From Allacma fusca (taxonomy: Eukaryota; Arthropoda; Collembola; Symphypleona; Sminthuridae): DNA of 64,000 bases. The notes beneath the pieces are model-generated. The model was given only the letters and a program-made list of their open reading frames with translations, was not told where the DNA came from and ran no database searches. Positions 14,201 through 27,160 of the stretch are shown piece by piece (the first letter of the stretch is position 1; every line of letters begins with the position of its first letter). The translations under genes were made by a program, and so were the position numbers. The stretch covers positions 7,213,661-7,277,660 of the forward strand of contig OX359250.1 in NCBI GenBank assembly GCA_947179485.1, in the 5' to 3' direction.

Positions 14201-17200
14201 ACTATTTTCCCTTTTCCAATCTTTTTCTATAGATGTACATATGTATTTACTCTCAATGCTTTACTAGGCTTCCGTCAACGTACTGGTTTGACTATATTAC
14301 CTGGAAGACTATTACCATTGCATAAATGTCATTCTTCCTTTAACGAAGGTCGCAGTAGTTAACACCGAATTACTGTGACATAATTCTAAAACTTAAGCCC
14401 TGAGTCTAAAAACAGCCGAGGCTGTTTGACTTTAATGAAGCTATTGGGAAAAGAGGATATATTCGCGGATCTTATTTTTAGATGCGATTCTCAAGCTTCT
14501 TACATGTGTATTGTACAGGAATGTACCCAACATTTGACACTCTACCCCTAGGAACTCAATAAGCTAAAAAAAATATCCCATTCTCGTATTTTGTAGTCAA
14601 TTTCCTTCCTCGAAAATTTTACTTTATTTGATCATGGTCAAAATCTCCGTGTGAGAGTTTCATAGAATCCACTACCCACAAGCCAAAATTGACTCAATGA
14701 CGCTAGCAAAAACTGGATTAAATTCCAACACAATTTACAGTGATGAGAATCCCTATTGTTTTTGAAAGCTTGTGTGGGATCAATGACCCTGAAATGTATA
14801 GCCAGGTCAGGGAAATATTTTTCATGTAATCTTTCATAAAATTCACTTGGGTTTATGCATCTATAATTAATTTGAGCTAGGCTCAATGGGCTAGAGGGGT
14901 AGGATTTTGCTAACCCTGTATAATTAGATAATTCTACACGCTGTCAATCCTGAGAAATTCTAAAAGGTGTATTTCATTTCCTCCGCCTAATTGGAAAACA
15001 TCAGGAGGTTCATAGAGAAGTTAAGCCTTTTCTGACACAAAAGTTTCTTTCCCGGAAATGGAACTATCGTATTCTTCTAATTTAAAATCGTCGTACATCC
15101 GACCCTTGTTATTACCAAGTCCCTTTCGACATGCCCCTTTCTCATGGGATGAATGTAAATAGAGTCAGGACGATAATAAAACCTGCATTCATCCTTGTTT
15201 TCCATATGATTCCTACCCGAACCACGATTATTAGAATTTCAAAGAATCTACGCTGGCAGACGTGGGTATGAACCAAAAGGGTTATTAAAACATGACTTTT
15301 GATCCCCAAACTAGACAGCTACTTATGAGGGAAACAGTGAAAGTTCCTTCCTGGAATTCTTGGATATATGTACATATGTAATTATGTAATTATTATAGTT
15401 ATGTACATCTAGCAACAAGTGCATGATGGGTGCTGCTGAGATTCATATTCTATTGTAGCAATGACAATTATTATTATTGTGGCACCTAACCACAATCTTG
15501 GCATGGAGCTGACTTCCAGAACTTACAATTATTAGACGTTGAGCAAGAACTTGTTTCTCGCTACTTAGGAAAACATTTGTAAGAGTAAACATTACGAGTT
15601 TAGTTTATTTCCGAGAATGCTCTAACCGTAAAATTCGTCACGTCTGGAAGGATGCTTTGGGGCTGGATTTCCGAATCTGCCGTTCCATTCACTTCAAAAC
15701 ATGTCAGTTGATTGACTTGGGAATTCGTTGTCATAGGCACGATTTTTCGCATAACCCCATAATCGTTAACTTTACTTAGCTGGTATGTCTTGGCAACACC
15801 TATGGGAAAGAAATTAAATTATGCACATCCATCTCCTCAAGTATACGTATGTATGTTAAACATTAATCATAATATGCAATAACATCTGTCACAATATTTA
15901 AGAACATCTGCTCGTCTCTTGTGTGCACATATGTATGTATACACAGTACAGTACACACATGCATGCTCTACGGTCATTGGAACGTGCATGTATGTATGTC
16001 AGGCTCTTGGTCAATCTTTGGATCAGTTGTTCCCAATGTTTGAAACAACTGCAAAAACCAATCACCTCTTAGGATTTGCAGGCGTATGCTGAACTTGAGT
16101 CTGTAACTAATACATATGTAGCTGCTAAATAATGTGTAAACATTCGATCTAGCACACTAGATCTGCTTTGCGTAACACTAATTCCCTAAAAATTATTTTA
16201 ATGCGTTTAGTTCTTTTTTTAGAAACGCGCCTGCCGTCATCTCGGAAGGCCCCTTATCATTTCCGAATATTTGATTCTGAAGGGAGAGGAGACACGTCAA
16301 AAGACAAATATAGCAGAAGAATTTAGCCATTTAATAAAGGTTCTGTCCATGCTTATGATCTCTTTCCTACTACTAAATAAGGGTTTGGGGCATTTGCATT
16401 CAATAATATTAAAAAATCCGGGAGTGTAAAACACGGAGACATTTTCGACGAATGTATCAGAAAATTTAGAGAGTTAGTATTTTGAGTATTTAGAGCTATC
16501 ACATATGCAAATAGGTCAGTGGGGCAGAACAATCTACGGAAATTTCCGTTCCTAAATAGCGATGAAGTTGCAAAATGAAAGATAAGTTATAAAGTAGTGC
16601 CCGATGAACATTAAAACTACGCCGGGGTAAGGAAAAGAGCACACTTGAGAACTAAAAGTTTCCTTGGTTTTAGATAGATTGTGTATATTGTACATGAGAT
16701 GATGCTGCACAGCTGCACGGCAGTTGTAAAATCCGAAACAGTATTCTATACTATCTGAAGGTCCCAAAGCACCCCAGGTTTAAACTTCTTTAAAAACTAC
16801 TGCAGAGGGTGATCCCACGTTATGCAGAACACATCTTTATGGGTAGCAGTTTCGTTTGTATTTTAACTAATAAATTGAAAACATAGATGTTTTCCTATTA
16901 TATGACTTATAGATTCAATTAAAGACATGGGGGTCATAAAAGACGTGAAATTCGGAGCTCGGGGTTTAATGTCCAATAACTCTGCTAAAAATCTAATTTG
17001 AGATCCACAGGTGCCTGTGGAGCTTTCGAATCGAAATTATTTAAAAAACGTTTTTACTGTTGACAAAAAAAATACCTATAGAAGGTAGGCTAGCTGTCAT
17101 AAAATAGGATTTACAGGAACATCAAATATAAAATTTATGTTGTTATTTACAAATATGTATTATACAGGAAAGTTCAGGTCTACAGATGCGTTTGGTTCAA

Positions 17201-18838
17201 GTAATCCTGAAATCTGAAATTCAATCTGACCGAACTCTTACAAGTTATATAAATACTATAGTACATATCAAGTAGTATAATACTTGGATTCTGTACTCGG
17301 ATAGGATGGTAATGTTAGCATCAGTCAAATATGTTATTCTAGTATCAGAATCAGGATAACATATTTTGACGATGATGAAAGAATTTTTAAAACTTCGCTC
17401 TCCCTTCTAGATGCGCCCATATTGGTTTGCGAGTGCCAATTACTCAAAGGCTAACATAATTAAATGCGCCACATGTATATGGATTTATCTATATGGATTG
17501 GTGAAGCCGATGGCTTTTTATGCTCGTTTTCAATTTAAAAAATCTAACTTGGCTCTGTCGTTGTGATGCTTATACACACCACTAAACCTAGCGTAGTTCA
17601 AGTGAATTTTGCCCCATTTACGCGGGCTTTCAAAATACAGATTGAGCGTAGACAATACAGAATTACAGAACCACCATTTAAAGTGCTTAACAATCTTTTC
17701 TAAATGTTTTAGACAAAGCTTCTAAAGGCCATGTGGCAACACAAATTTGAATGAATATATGTAGGGATTTTGGAACTTTGACCTGACCTCTCGAGAAATC
17801 TGACAATATGAACACGAACTACTTTAGGACTGAACGACAAATGCTAAAAGCTTTACATATGCATCCAAGGCACATGAAAAGTTACCTTGCTAGTTCAAAT
17901 AATGAGATTGTATAATCTATTCCTGAACCCCAGGAATTTAACTTGAGTAAATCTAACAGAAAATGAACTTGAAGCCTGTCACATAATCCTTGACTGGAGG
18001 TCACGGAGACGTAATAACTGCGACAAAAAATGTCAAATGACCGATTAAATGTAATACGCCATCTATCCCACCCTATCATAAAGAGCAGTCACGTTCCAGT
18101 CGTAAAACAACGATGCACTCACTCCCTTCACAAAAATGTGCATCCACGCTCTGCACTTGCATACAAAGTAGTAGCCAGTGCATTGAATGTCTTCAGTGAA
18201 TAGACACAACGTATTAACTTTTCAGCTTTTGTGTTACCATTCAATGCACTTATTATACAGTTTCGACACACCGGTTTTTTGGGAATTATTCCCACAAATG
18301 CTGTTCCTATATTTAATCAGAACATGATGCCTTTGAAAAATGCCCTGCACGTATCAAGGCATTTTAAGTATTTAAATAACAGCGACATTCACAGGGAATT
18401 TCGAAGACACTTCTATCTCTCTATCTTTTATCATCAAGTCAATAGTCGAACAAAGCTCCCTCCAAGGGATTTTCATGAATTTTGTGATTCTTACCTCCAT
18501 AAAAGTCAATACGACTTCTCCCCTTCTTCTGGTCCACCCAAGCTGAAAATGGCTCTTGAATTTCGGCGTACGGAATATTCAAAGTACCTTCAGTAATGTA
18601 AGATGGGCTGATCATTGGGAAATCATCGCTGACGACAGCATTGTCGTGAATACCCGCAAAACAATTCTCTGCAAAATGAAAGGAATATAAATATCAGTAT
18701 TGTAGCTCCGGATGCCAACAAATAAACTACTTTAGGTCTTATTAAATAATCTAATAGCATATATCATAATGGCTCAGAATTTTGAAGAGACTTACGAGCT
18801 GTGGCCAGCAACAGAAGACAAATTATTTTCGGAATCAT
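8216..18838 (-). CDS. 26-29-p: 26/29-kDa-type cysteine proteinase (papain family C1A with long N-terminal extension)
   Basis: Twelve exons join in frame to 560 residues (the fly 26-29kD-proteinase is about 550). In transcript order: 18796-18838, 18495-18668, 15627-15799, 13618-13722, 13296-13455, 12783-13069, 11733-11865, 10900-11000, 9830-9961, 8903-8951, 8496-8636, 8216-8400. Residues 1-19 form a signal peptide ([10 protein letters not shown] core). Residues about 20-240 are the extension typical of this subfamily, including [20 protein letters not shown]. An I29-type inhibitory propeptide spans about 245-315. The mature papain fold starts near residue 342 (LPQSFDWR). The catalytic set is present: Cys366 in QSVCGSCW, His508 in [11 protein letters not shown], Asn528 in KNSWSTYWG. 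It should be a secreted or lysosomal endopeptidase, as in haemocytes or gut of other insects. An acceptor at 18866-18867 just above the ATG implies an intron in the 5' UTR. No broken frame was seen. Confidence 0.95.
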
Positions 18839-18868
18839 TGAAATCCTGGAATATTCCTGGAAGGGCTG

Positions 18869-21230
18869 AAAAATCAGAAAGAGAATTTTTTAAGGATAAC
18901 TTCCAAATAGCAAGACACAAGTAACTGCAGAGAGTTCAAAGATTCATATCTCCTTTAATTATCACACCTTATGAAATAATTGGATCAATGACAGCAGCAG
19001 TTGCAGATGTCAGTAACAAGAAGCAAAACCCTTGACACCTTTCAGGACAAGTTACCAACTAATAATAATCTTTTTCATTCCAAAGTAAAAACGGTCACTG
19101 CTACAACAAATCCCCAAGTCTTAAAGAATTAAATAAAAAATACTTTGGGACTTGTCACTGCTGACTGTTGACTGAACTCTTTGCTTGTTCAGATAAGGAG
19201 AATTTGTACTATCAATACTATTGAAACAAGAGATTATAGTTTGACCAGAAAGATGGTCATTTGTTTTATCAATTCTAAAAACATATAATTATACATATAC
19301 ACAGAAGGAAATCTGCGTCACAGCTCAATTTTTCTAAATTCCTTTAGAAAACGCCTCCCAGAGCATTTAATATTTTGCTACTTTGTAGATACGCCTCTTT
19401 GGATATGAATATTTACATAAAACCAGTATATTTACCAATAGACCCAGGCATCCCATCAACTGTACTGTACTATTTACATGGAATCAGTTTTCTCACAAAT
19501 ATTGAAATCATACAAGTAAAACAAATGATCCAGTCATGTGCCTTATGTCACCCAGCTCGTGATTTCCAATACTTGCAAAGGAATCAACTCAGGTCTTTTA
19601 TCATCTTTGCCTAAGTTGTTGATTGACAGACCCCTGCTCTCTGCAACCTCAGAGTGAAGATGAACTCATCCTGAGATGACTCTGATCATGATGATGATGC
19701 AGGAGCTAATTTTTGTATGTACACATTTGACGAGTAAATATAAATTAATTATGTAAATAGAAATTTCTCGTGATGATTCCATTTGTCATATGCTGTTCGA
19801 GCTAGTTTTAAGAAATTAATTGTAACGAAGGCTTTTCATTATTATTATTTCCTACGAAATTAATTTTTTCAGTTGTACCCTTTTGAAGCTCTGAACTTCA
19901 TGGAATTATCCTGTCTGTCAGTACTCTGGGAAATGTGAATCCCTCATTCTGAACCGCATTTGTTATGCTCGACTCATTTAGCATTTCTAGACAAATACAT
20001 CTAATTTTACAACATACAGTAACAGTTACGAGATACACCAGAGCTCATGTACTAAATGGTTACAGTTTCCGGCAACGTTATATATTGTTTCAAATTAAAG
20101 TGATATCACTTAAGTGCTATGACACACAGTTACGTGACAGTACAAGAGCGTAACTTTCAGCTTACGCGTTTCTTGTTGCCAATATGTAAATAATCCTGGG
20201 ACATCGATACATGTTATACAAGGGGAAGCAAATAAGTTTCCTTCACTAGTATAGTTTCCGAAGCCCTTCTGTGACTCATAAGTAATTTACGTCTGATTCA
20301 ACTAGTTTTACTAGTAATATGTACTAAAACTTTAATCCCTATGGGGTATATAAATCCCCATAGGAATACTACATATCTATATAAGTGTATACGTACATAT
20401 GCGTAACTGACAATAAATTATTACACTATTGTTACTGCTCCCAGTTGTGAAGCAATTTCGCTCATCACATAAATATTCCTGAGCAAACACATGCAAAAAG
20501 TAGGTTTATGTATTTATCTTTATATTAAAAATCTCTCCAAAACGCAAGGAACATTTTGACTCTGAGATAATTGGGATATCTATATATATTAATTAATTAG
20601 ACTTTTTTAAACCCAGTTCCACAAAATCCTAAGGAATTACCATATAAATATAAATGTATAAAATATGAGTAAAAAAATCAATGGAACATTTATCGGAAGG
20701 AATTATTGCGTCCATGCAACCAGGAATTCTCGGAGGATGGTTTTTTTTCCCGTGCATTTGCACTAGGGCACTACACATACGTACATATATAATTATATGT
20801 ACACTAATTAGGGGAAATGGATTCTTAAATTAAAATCAGTCAGATGCAAATGTGCCGATATCCACCGGCATGGTAAGACAAGTGTGAGATCAAATCTCAT
20901 CCAAAATAAGCAACTTCATGATTAGTATCTGACTGTTGTGGAATGACATTACAGTGAGGATGGTTTCGGAACGAAAGGCAAAAACAAATCTAGACCTCTG
21001 ATCTGCAGAGATGATAAGCTGATTTACTAAAAATAGCACCAAACAACGCGTCAACTTAGCCCGGACAAGACACAACCTCTATCAACAACCTTCTCATCTG
21101 TTGTGATGTGATGAATGTTGATGTTCTGCTTACGAATTTTAATATCCCATAATTTTAAATGGTGAAGATTAATCTCCTCCGTCAGTGCGTGTAACACACG
21201 AAATCGTAAATAATATTTCCTTACCCCTTC
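18869..21230. other. Upstream region of the cysteine proteinase gene, no gene recognised
   Basis: Acceptor-like sequence at 18866-18867 on the minus strand (TTTTTCAG) indicates that the proteinase mRNA has a spliced 5' UTR, so its promoter lies somewhere in this stretch. I could not place the first exon. No coding sequence is supportable. Confidence 0.35.
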
Positions 21231-21250
21231 AGAGAGAGAGAGAGAGAGAG
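21231..21250. repeat. (AG)10 microsatellite
   Basis: Ten uninterrupted AG dinucleotides in non-coding DNA. Confidence 0.95.
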
Positions 21251-23910
21251 AAAAAATATAGAGCCAGGGATGAGGATATGTGCACAACTGCAAAATAATT
21301 CTCTTTTGACGAGAGTCCCACTAAAAACAGCTGATCTTGATTGAAGCTCCGGCAACTGCAAGTGGCCAGACGTATGAAATGAAGCTGTATAGAAAGAAAT
21401 TCCTCAGGGATCCCAATGGAACTTCCCACACCAGTTGCAGGCAATGGACGAGTGAATTGTTTTTTACGTAATATTTCCTACGACTGGTTTTCCATGGCAG
21501 AGAGACTCAGGTTTCAATGGTGACCGGCTGCATGTTAATAAGTGCATAAAGAAAAAAAAAGCTTCAACTGATACCATACAACATCCCAAAACTGTATATA
21601 TACAGAACTTAACATGAACCGTTTTTGTATACAGATAAATTAGATTGTATGAAGCCAACGATTCCACTGAGCACTTCTGAAAGCTCTATAAATATTCCTT
21701 GAACGCTTTTTAGCATTTTTCCCCAATACAAAAGCGTCCTTGCATGCTGAATCATAGTTTCCTAACCTGATGATACTCTTCCTGTTCAAATTAGCAGTCT
21801 TATTTAAATCAGGTAATGGAGAGTATGTTTTGCATTCTACAGCTCTCTGCATTTTCTAACTGTCAGGGAATATTTTGAAGGATCCATAAATACGGAATGA
21901 AGTCGCTTCCAACAACTTCTGGTTCCACAAATCTACATTTTACACCAAGGCTCATTTTAATGAATTCCATGTCAAGCCCGTAATAAGGACGTATTGTCAG
22001 GCTTGGGTGAAAACTTCTCAATCAGAGAGAAATATCCCGAGTTGTGGGTTATGCCAGGATTCGTATGGTTGTGCATTACGTCGTGGTGGGGAATTTCCTG
22101 ATGAGAGAATTATTCGTCTATGATATAGTAATGCTCTATGGACATATGTATCTTCCCTGAGAGGAACACATGCGGTCCTCACACGTGACTTCTCCAACAA
22201 AGATTTTCTGAGAAAGTTGGAAACTCCCAGTTAGTAAAATATAATAAAGAAATTTAAGTGTTTCGTGGCACTAAAGCCACAAGAACCTTTTAGTTCTCGA
22301 GTAGTTTCCAGAATTTGACTAGTGTATGGACTGCTTCCTCCTATTTATTTGAGGTTGGGCCGGGGTAGCATTTAGTACAAAACTTAATTTGAGAATCGGG
22401 AAAGCGGAGGGAAAACAGATTCCCGACTTTGTTAAAAATTTCCTGGGAACAATGGAACACCTTAGATTCAAAGGAACATCCGGGTTCGGCACTAACAATT
22501 AATTCCCTCATGTATGAACATATATATGAAGAGATGCTGGTCCTTTTGACGACATAATCAGTACATTAGAATGGGTATAGGGCTGGATGGATACAGTTGG
22601 GAGATTTATCAGGAGATGAACTTTATGCATTACAATGTACATATGTACATATCTCAGAGAAATGCAAATAAATTTGACTCATACAATCAGCCCAATGCTG
22701 GATTTCTGTAACAAGAACGGTTGACATATTTAATCGGTAAAGAGTCTCAAATATATATACAATTATGAGTTAACACATGTTTAATTTGGAACCTTACAGC
22801 CTATACAATATAATATACACACAATGCTGTGAGGAGCCTAGCTTCACAGGAAGTTAATCAGTTGCAAGTCAATGCAACGTGTAAATTATTTGGTAGTATG
22901 TACGAGGGTTTAGTTTCTACGTAAATCTAAAGAGATAACTATTAAAATCTAAAACATTTTAAAATCTAGACACACCACGAAAGTATGTACCATGCTCATG
23001 TCTATGTGTATTGCCCCCCCCCCTCCAATATAGAGGTATGTACATATTGTGACACACACAACTTGTCTTACACAAGGTCCCGTTCTTAACCTACAATATC
23101 CTCGTTGATGATTACCCACATTAAAGTGTGTAAGTATACTGGGCCTTGTAATAACTTGGGTTAAGTACATATGTACCTACGTGTAAACAGATTTATGCAA
23201 AATATTTCGTACTACTCTAGCCAAGAAAAATGTCCTCCTGGTTTATTACTGATGGTTAAATACAGCCAGAAATTACATTTTTTCTTGGCTTCCTTGTACT
23301 CTCGCTCATCTCGTGTTATATATTTTTTGGTGTGCGCGTTTAGCCGTGTACACATTAGTGTGTGTGTGTGTGTAAGTAAGTATGCTAACTTACGTAACAG
23401 AAGCCTCACATTGAAGCCAAAGCACTCATATAATATCAACTTCAATTAGTCCATGCTATTCACCAATCAGCAGTAGCAGATTGGAATAATTATTATTATT
23501 GTTTTTACTTACTTTTTTTTCCACAACATTAGGGCTGATCCCTTAACATGGTACATACATAATATCGTCATTTTTGCTCCAACTTTATTTTTTAATTTGG
23601 AGATATGTTAAGTTATTTAATGTGTAAGATAATTTTTTTTTTCAGCGCACATTATTTTTGATAATGGCCTCTGTCGACTTTTTAAGGGAGATCTTCCCCC
23701 TCCCCCTCCCTCCCCCCTCCCCCCGTGGGTAAAGATGTTATGTAAATTCACTATTAATGAGAATCTAAAATAATTGATGGAAGTCGAAAAGTGTGTCCTA
23801 CACAATGAAGTAGTCGGGCAGCCTAGATCATCTAAGAACGGAACAATAGAGAACAACGGAAACAAAAACAACAAGACTGGTGGTGACCGAATTCAATCAG
23901 TCACGTTAAT
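21251..23910. other. Intergenic, no gene recognised
   Basis: AT-rich sequence with two perfect GTACATATGTAC palindromes (22637-22648, 23165-23176), a short (TG)n at about 23359-23373 and a C-rich tract near 23695-23722. No coding exon or RNA gene could be supported. Confidence 0.5.
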
Positions 23911-23916
23911 TTTATT
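23911..23916 (-). terminator. Candidate polyadenylation signal of flightin
   Basis: TTTATT on the plus strand (AATAAA on minus), about 270 bases past the flightin stop codon. Assigned by position only. Confidence 0.35.
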
Positions 23917-24186
23917 TTTACATGTTCGTTTCTTCCTGATCTTAATCAAGTTGCAAGAGTTGGGTTGGGATGTTTCCGCAAAAAAAAAATAATTTTTGAC
24001 TCTTGAAAGGTGTTTTTTTTAGCAATGTTGGTAGTATATACACTCACTCCTCTCTTATTTTATAAGGTAATTACTTACATAGGAAATGTACATTGTGATG
24101 TTCTGTTTGTTTGTTTTTTTTTTGCTCTGCACAGTGAGTGTGGTACAATTTGATGTTACTTATTACAATGAATAGTGATTGTTTTC

Positions 24187-24607
24187 TTAGAAGCCAACGG
24201 TCACTTTCCGGGCGTAGGTCTTGGTATGAGCAATATAATGACTGGAGCTGCTACGGATACTTTGCAAGAGCTCCGTGTCACGATTGTGCTTTAATGACGC
24301 CGTTCGCCTCGATCTCTCCAAGTAAGATTTGAGTGCTCGTTCTTCCCAGGACTCCGGTTTGGGAGCTGCAGGACGTCCACCCTTAGCCCGCTGGTCCAAA
24401 TAGTCAATCATTGACCGGTAGTAGTTGGAGCCGTAGTCGTAGTTGTACTCATACAAATTGCTCTTCGGCCGAGACCAATGGACGAAAACTTTGGGTCGCT
24501 TTCTGGGCTCTTCCCCAGCAAAAGTACCTCCCGCCTGAGGAATTTCAGCATCGATTACGTCACCCATTTCAGCTTCTCTCGCGATGTCTCTCCTTTTTCT
24601 ATCAGAC
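24187..24607 (-). CDS. fln: Flightin, main coding exon
   Basis: Flightin is a myosin-rod-binding thick-filament protein that stiffens the filaments of insect flight muscle. The exon contains the conserved core once named the WYR domain: VFVHWSRPK, then YEYNYDYGSNYY, MIDYLDQRAKG, ESWEERAL and a C-terminal LLQSIRSS..YIAHTKTYARK. These line up with the family order W-R-P-K, Y-x-Y-N-Y, NYY, DY-D, W-ER. The acidic, variable N-terminus is short here: fly flightin is about 180 residues, this one 126 from the internal ATG at 24567. The open frame continues above that ATG to an acceptor at 24608-24609 with phase 2, adding 13 complete residues (SDRKRRDIAREAE). This suggests the true start is in an upstream exon; a five-base exon at 27089-27093 fits and gives 141 residues. 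The stop at 24187 is clean. The next gene upstream on the same strand is a second protein with the same core. Confidence 0.9.
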
Positions 24608-24825
24608 CTGTGCGGGATAGGGAAACGAGAGCGTTATCAGGAGCGTGTAGGTGTACACACAATAATTTATTCCTCATCCTTAATGCATATGGAGATAATA
24701 ACTCATGCTCGGGATTAGCCTGCTCCCGATTTCATATGACAACCTGACAAGTCTTTTTAATCCTGATTGGGGTTATGAGCGATTTTGCTGGCGGTGGAGC
24801 TCTCGGAGCCTTTCCGTTAGCAGGT

Positions 24826-24832
24826 TTATAAA
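24826..24832 (-). promoter_or_regulatory. Possible TATA element above the flightin main exon
   Basis: TTATAAA on the minus strand about 220 bases above the main exon acceptor, followed by GC-richer sequence. It could mark an alternative promoter inside the intron if the start at 24567 is used. No convincing donor follows it, so it may be fortuitous. Confidence 0.2.
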
Positions 24833-25475
24833 TCGTGAAGGAGCTCAGCAGCAGTAGTGCACTTATCGTTTGCAATGATCCATTGCTTCTAAATTCTATA
24901 GACAAGGGTAGTAGTCAGGTACGGGTACTATTTCTCCCAACCCTGTTAACTATGACAGAAAAACATGTGAGCAGTACGATTGCCTGATATGTACTTCTCA
25001 TATGCATGTGTATAGTTCCTATATGTTCTCCGAAATTGCTCACACAATTCTGGCTCCTCGTACAAATTCAGTGTACCTAAAGGATGCAAGGAAAGCCTTG
25101 CTTCCAATTGAACTTGAACAGGCTCCAGCTTTACATTTGAACATTTTGAACGATCTCATGAGAATTATGATCCAATTAACACTTTCATAAAACATGGCCT
25201 TATCAAAACACTGAGTAAGCTTGTCTATAATTAGGGAAGGGCTTATTAATTTCTCTCGGCAACTCTATCGCTTAATCTCCTTGTCCACTTGCTCACCGAT
25301 TAATAACTTTCATCAGTTATTCACTAATAAGTTGCTCTTGTAAGTGTCGACAGCCCCATGATATGTTTGTTCGAGCCTCATCTCATCCCTATGTTCTCTC
25401 CATATCTGGCCCATACTAATGCCAGCTGTACTGATTACTACAACCGATCAAATTTCCAGTCACGAAAATTTGACT

Positions 25476-25477
<2 letters not shown>

Positions 25478-25507
<30 letters not shown>
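25478..25507. repeat. (GA)15 microsatellite
   Basis: About 30 bases of uninterrupted GA, inside the proposed first intron of flightin. Confidence 0.95.
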
Positions 25508-25509
<2 letters not shown>

Positions 25510-27088
25510 ACTAGCGACGGAAATATGATACAGTAGATCTCACAAGTAGGTGGTGAAGATATCAGCCCTTAAGATACATTCCCAAGTGTGGGGACTTTTC
25601 CGGAAGTGAATGAGTGCTAATTATCAGAGAAATCCATTTCTCTATTTTTATCAACTTCCCTGGCATTGTTTTGGCGAGCGTGTGGAGGGCTCTACTATCA
25701 GGCCGTATAGTATAGTCGAATGAATTGTCTTGGAACTGCTTGGATTTGTATCTTAAGCGACAGTATTTTTGGCTAGGGACAAATCCAACAGATTTGTATC
25801 AGAGATACGACTGCTTGCATACAGTTGTTAACAGATTTGACTCCAGCCTTCGTCCCCAGTCCCTGATGGTTGGAGAGGTAACGTTTTTCTAAAATATTAT
25901 TGACGCTAATGGACAACACTTGTACAAAACCACTGTTTTATCCCAAGGAATTTCTCCTGACGGTAAAATCTCCTTGTAAAATTTAAAATCGCCTATAATG
26001 TAAATGGGCCCAATTACTTTTCCCCACATATTTCCGTGAAAAAGGGAGTCACAGGGACAGAGCAGCGAGACAGCACTTTCACAGTATTTTTTTTTTCTAA
26101 ATCAGCTGGGGCGCTTGGGGAATTCAAACCATATGACAAAAATAATGGGGCGAGACAACAAAAGGTTTACCTACCTGAATTAATTAAGTCCGAAAAACAA
26201 AGGAAAGCAAGTTGCAGAGCTTAAGAGGAGAGCTATCACGAATGCTGTCACAGTCGGTGTGAAAATGCACTGAGATAAATGAGTGTTTCAATAATTTTTA
26301 TGATGCTTTGGGGGACTCAAGATTGTTCTAAGACTCGCGACGACGTCCTGTTCGAAGAAACCAACACTGAAGAGTATTAGAGGTAGACTCACAGAGAGTT
26401 GATCTGTGTGAGGCGGCCTGGGTATGAGTTAAAAACACCACACGGTGTTCTATTGGTGCAGGTCTGTATGTTATTTTCAAGTGTTTAACCACGTAGGCAA
26501 AGTATCCAACTTCTGTGGTCGTACTGATGTACACCCTATCCACCAAGAATATATTTAGTTTCGAAGTATCTACAGATATGTGTACCTCAGAGATCATCCA
26601 ATTCATTTTAGGTATCATAAGGATCTGAGAGGCATATAGGCCGTGGCCGGGAGAGGTATATACGCACGCACTTTTTAAGTGTCTCAGTTTAACTTCATTG
26701 CTATGGTGTGTAACTGGGAAGAGGCCGGGAAAGAAGAAAGGAGAGACAGAAGGTGTAAGATTTCCTTACCACCATCAAACCCAACTCATCCTCCTTTCCA
26801 TCCTTTGGCTACATCCTCCCGTGTCCCTCACATAAGTAGTAAGTGTAAGCATCATATTGCAGATATAAGTTCAAGTTGTGCGGCAGGGAGACTCCCGATA
26901 CAGTTAACTTGTCATGGCAGGTAATGTGCATTCAAAAACGAAAGGCAACCCGGCCCTTTTTCTCACTAATTTAGACACCTCATCTCTTCTCATTGGATTT
27001 GCCGGTTCTCAAAATTTAACTCGTGCCAAAAGTTGTCTCTGCTCATCCTCATCGAACCGCTTCCCCAACAGAAATGTTTCGTACTTAC

Positions 27089-27093
27089 TCCAT
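27089..27093 (-). CDS. fln: Candidate first coding exon of flightin (ATGGA)
   Basis: On the minus strand the sequence reads ATGGA followed by a consensus donor GTAAGT (plus 27083-27088). Joining these five bases to the phase-2 acceptor at 24607 gives ATG-GAG-TCT-GAT, that is M-E-S-D-R-K-R-R, continuing into flightin. Phase agrees exactly. The 2481-base intron is larger than most others here but not larger than those of the proteinase gene. The 5' leader would be the adjacent (CT)n tract. An ATG close to a donor can occur by chance, so this is an inference from phase and donor strength. Confidence 0.45.

Positions 27094-27100
<7 letters not shown>

Positions 27101-27157
<57 letters not shown>
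27101..27157. repeat. (AG)28 microsatellite, CT-rich on the flightin sense strand
   Basis: Fifty-seven bases of perfect AG repeat ending seven bases from the proposed flightin ATG. In insects GA/CT tracts near promoters can bind GAGA-type factors, so it could be a leader or regulatory element rather than neutral repeat. That role is inference. Confidence 0.9.

Positions 27158-27160
<3 letters not shown>

Noticed and set aside
18231..18596. 121-residue plus-strand frame
   Set aside because: It overlaps exon 2 of the cysteine proteinase on the opposite strand and is a shadow of that coding exon.
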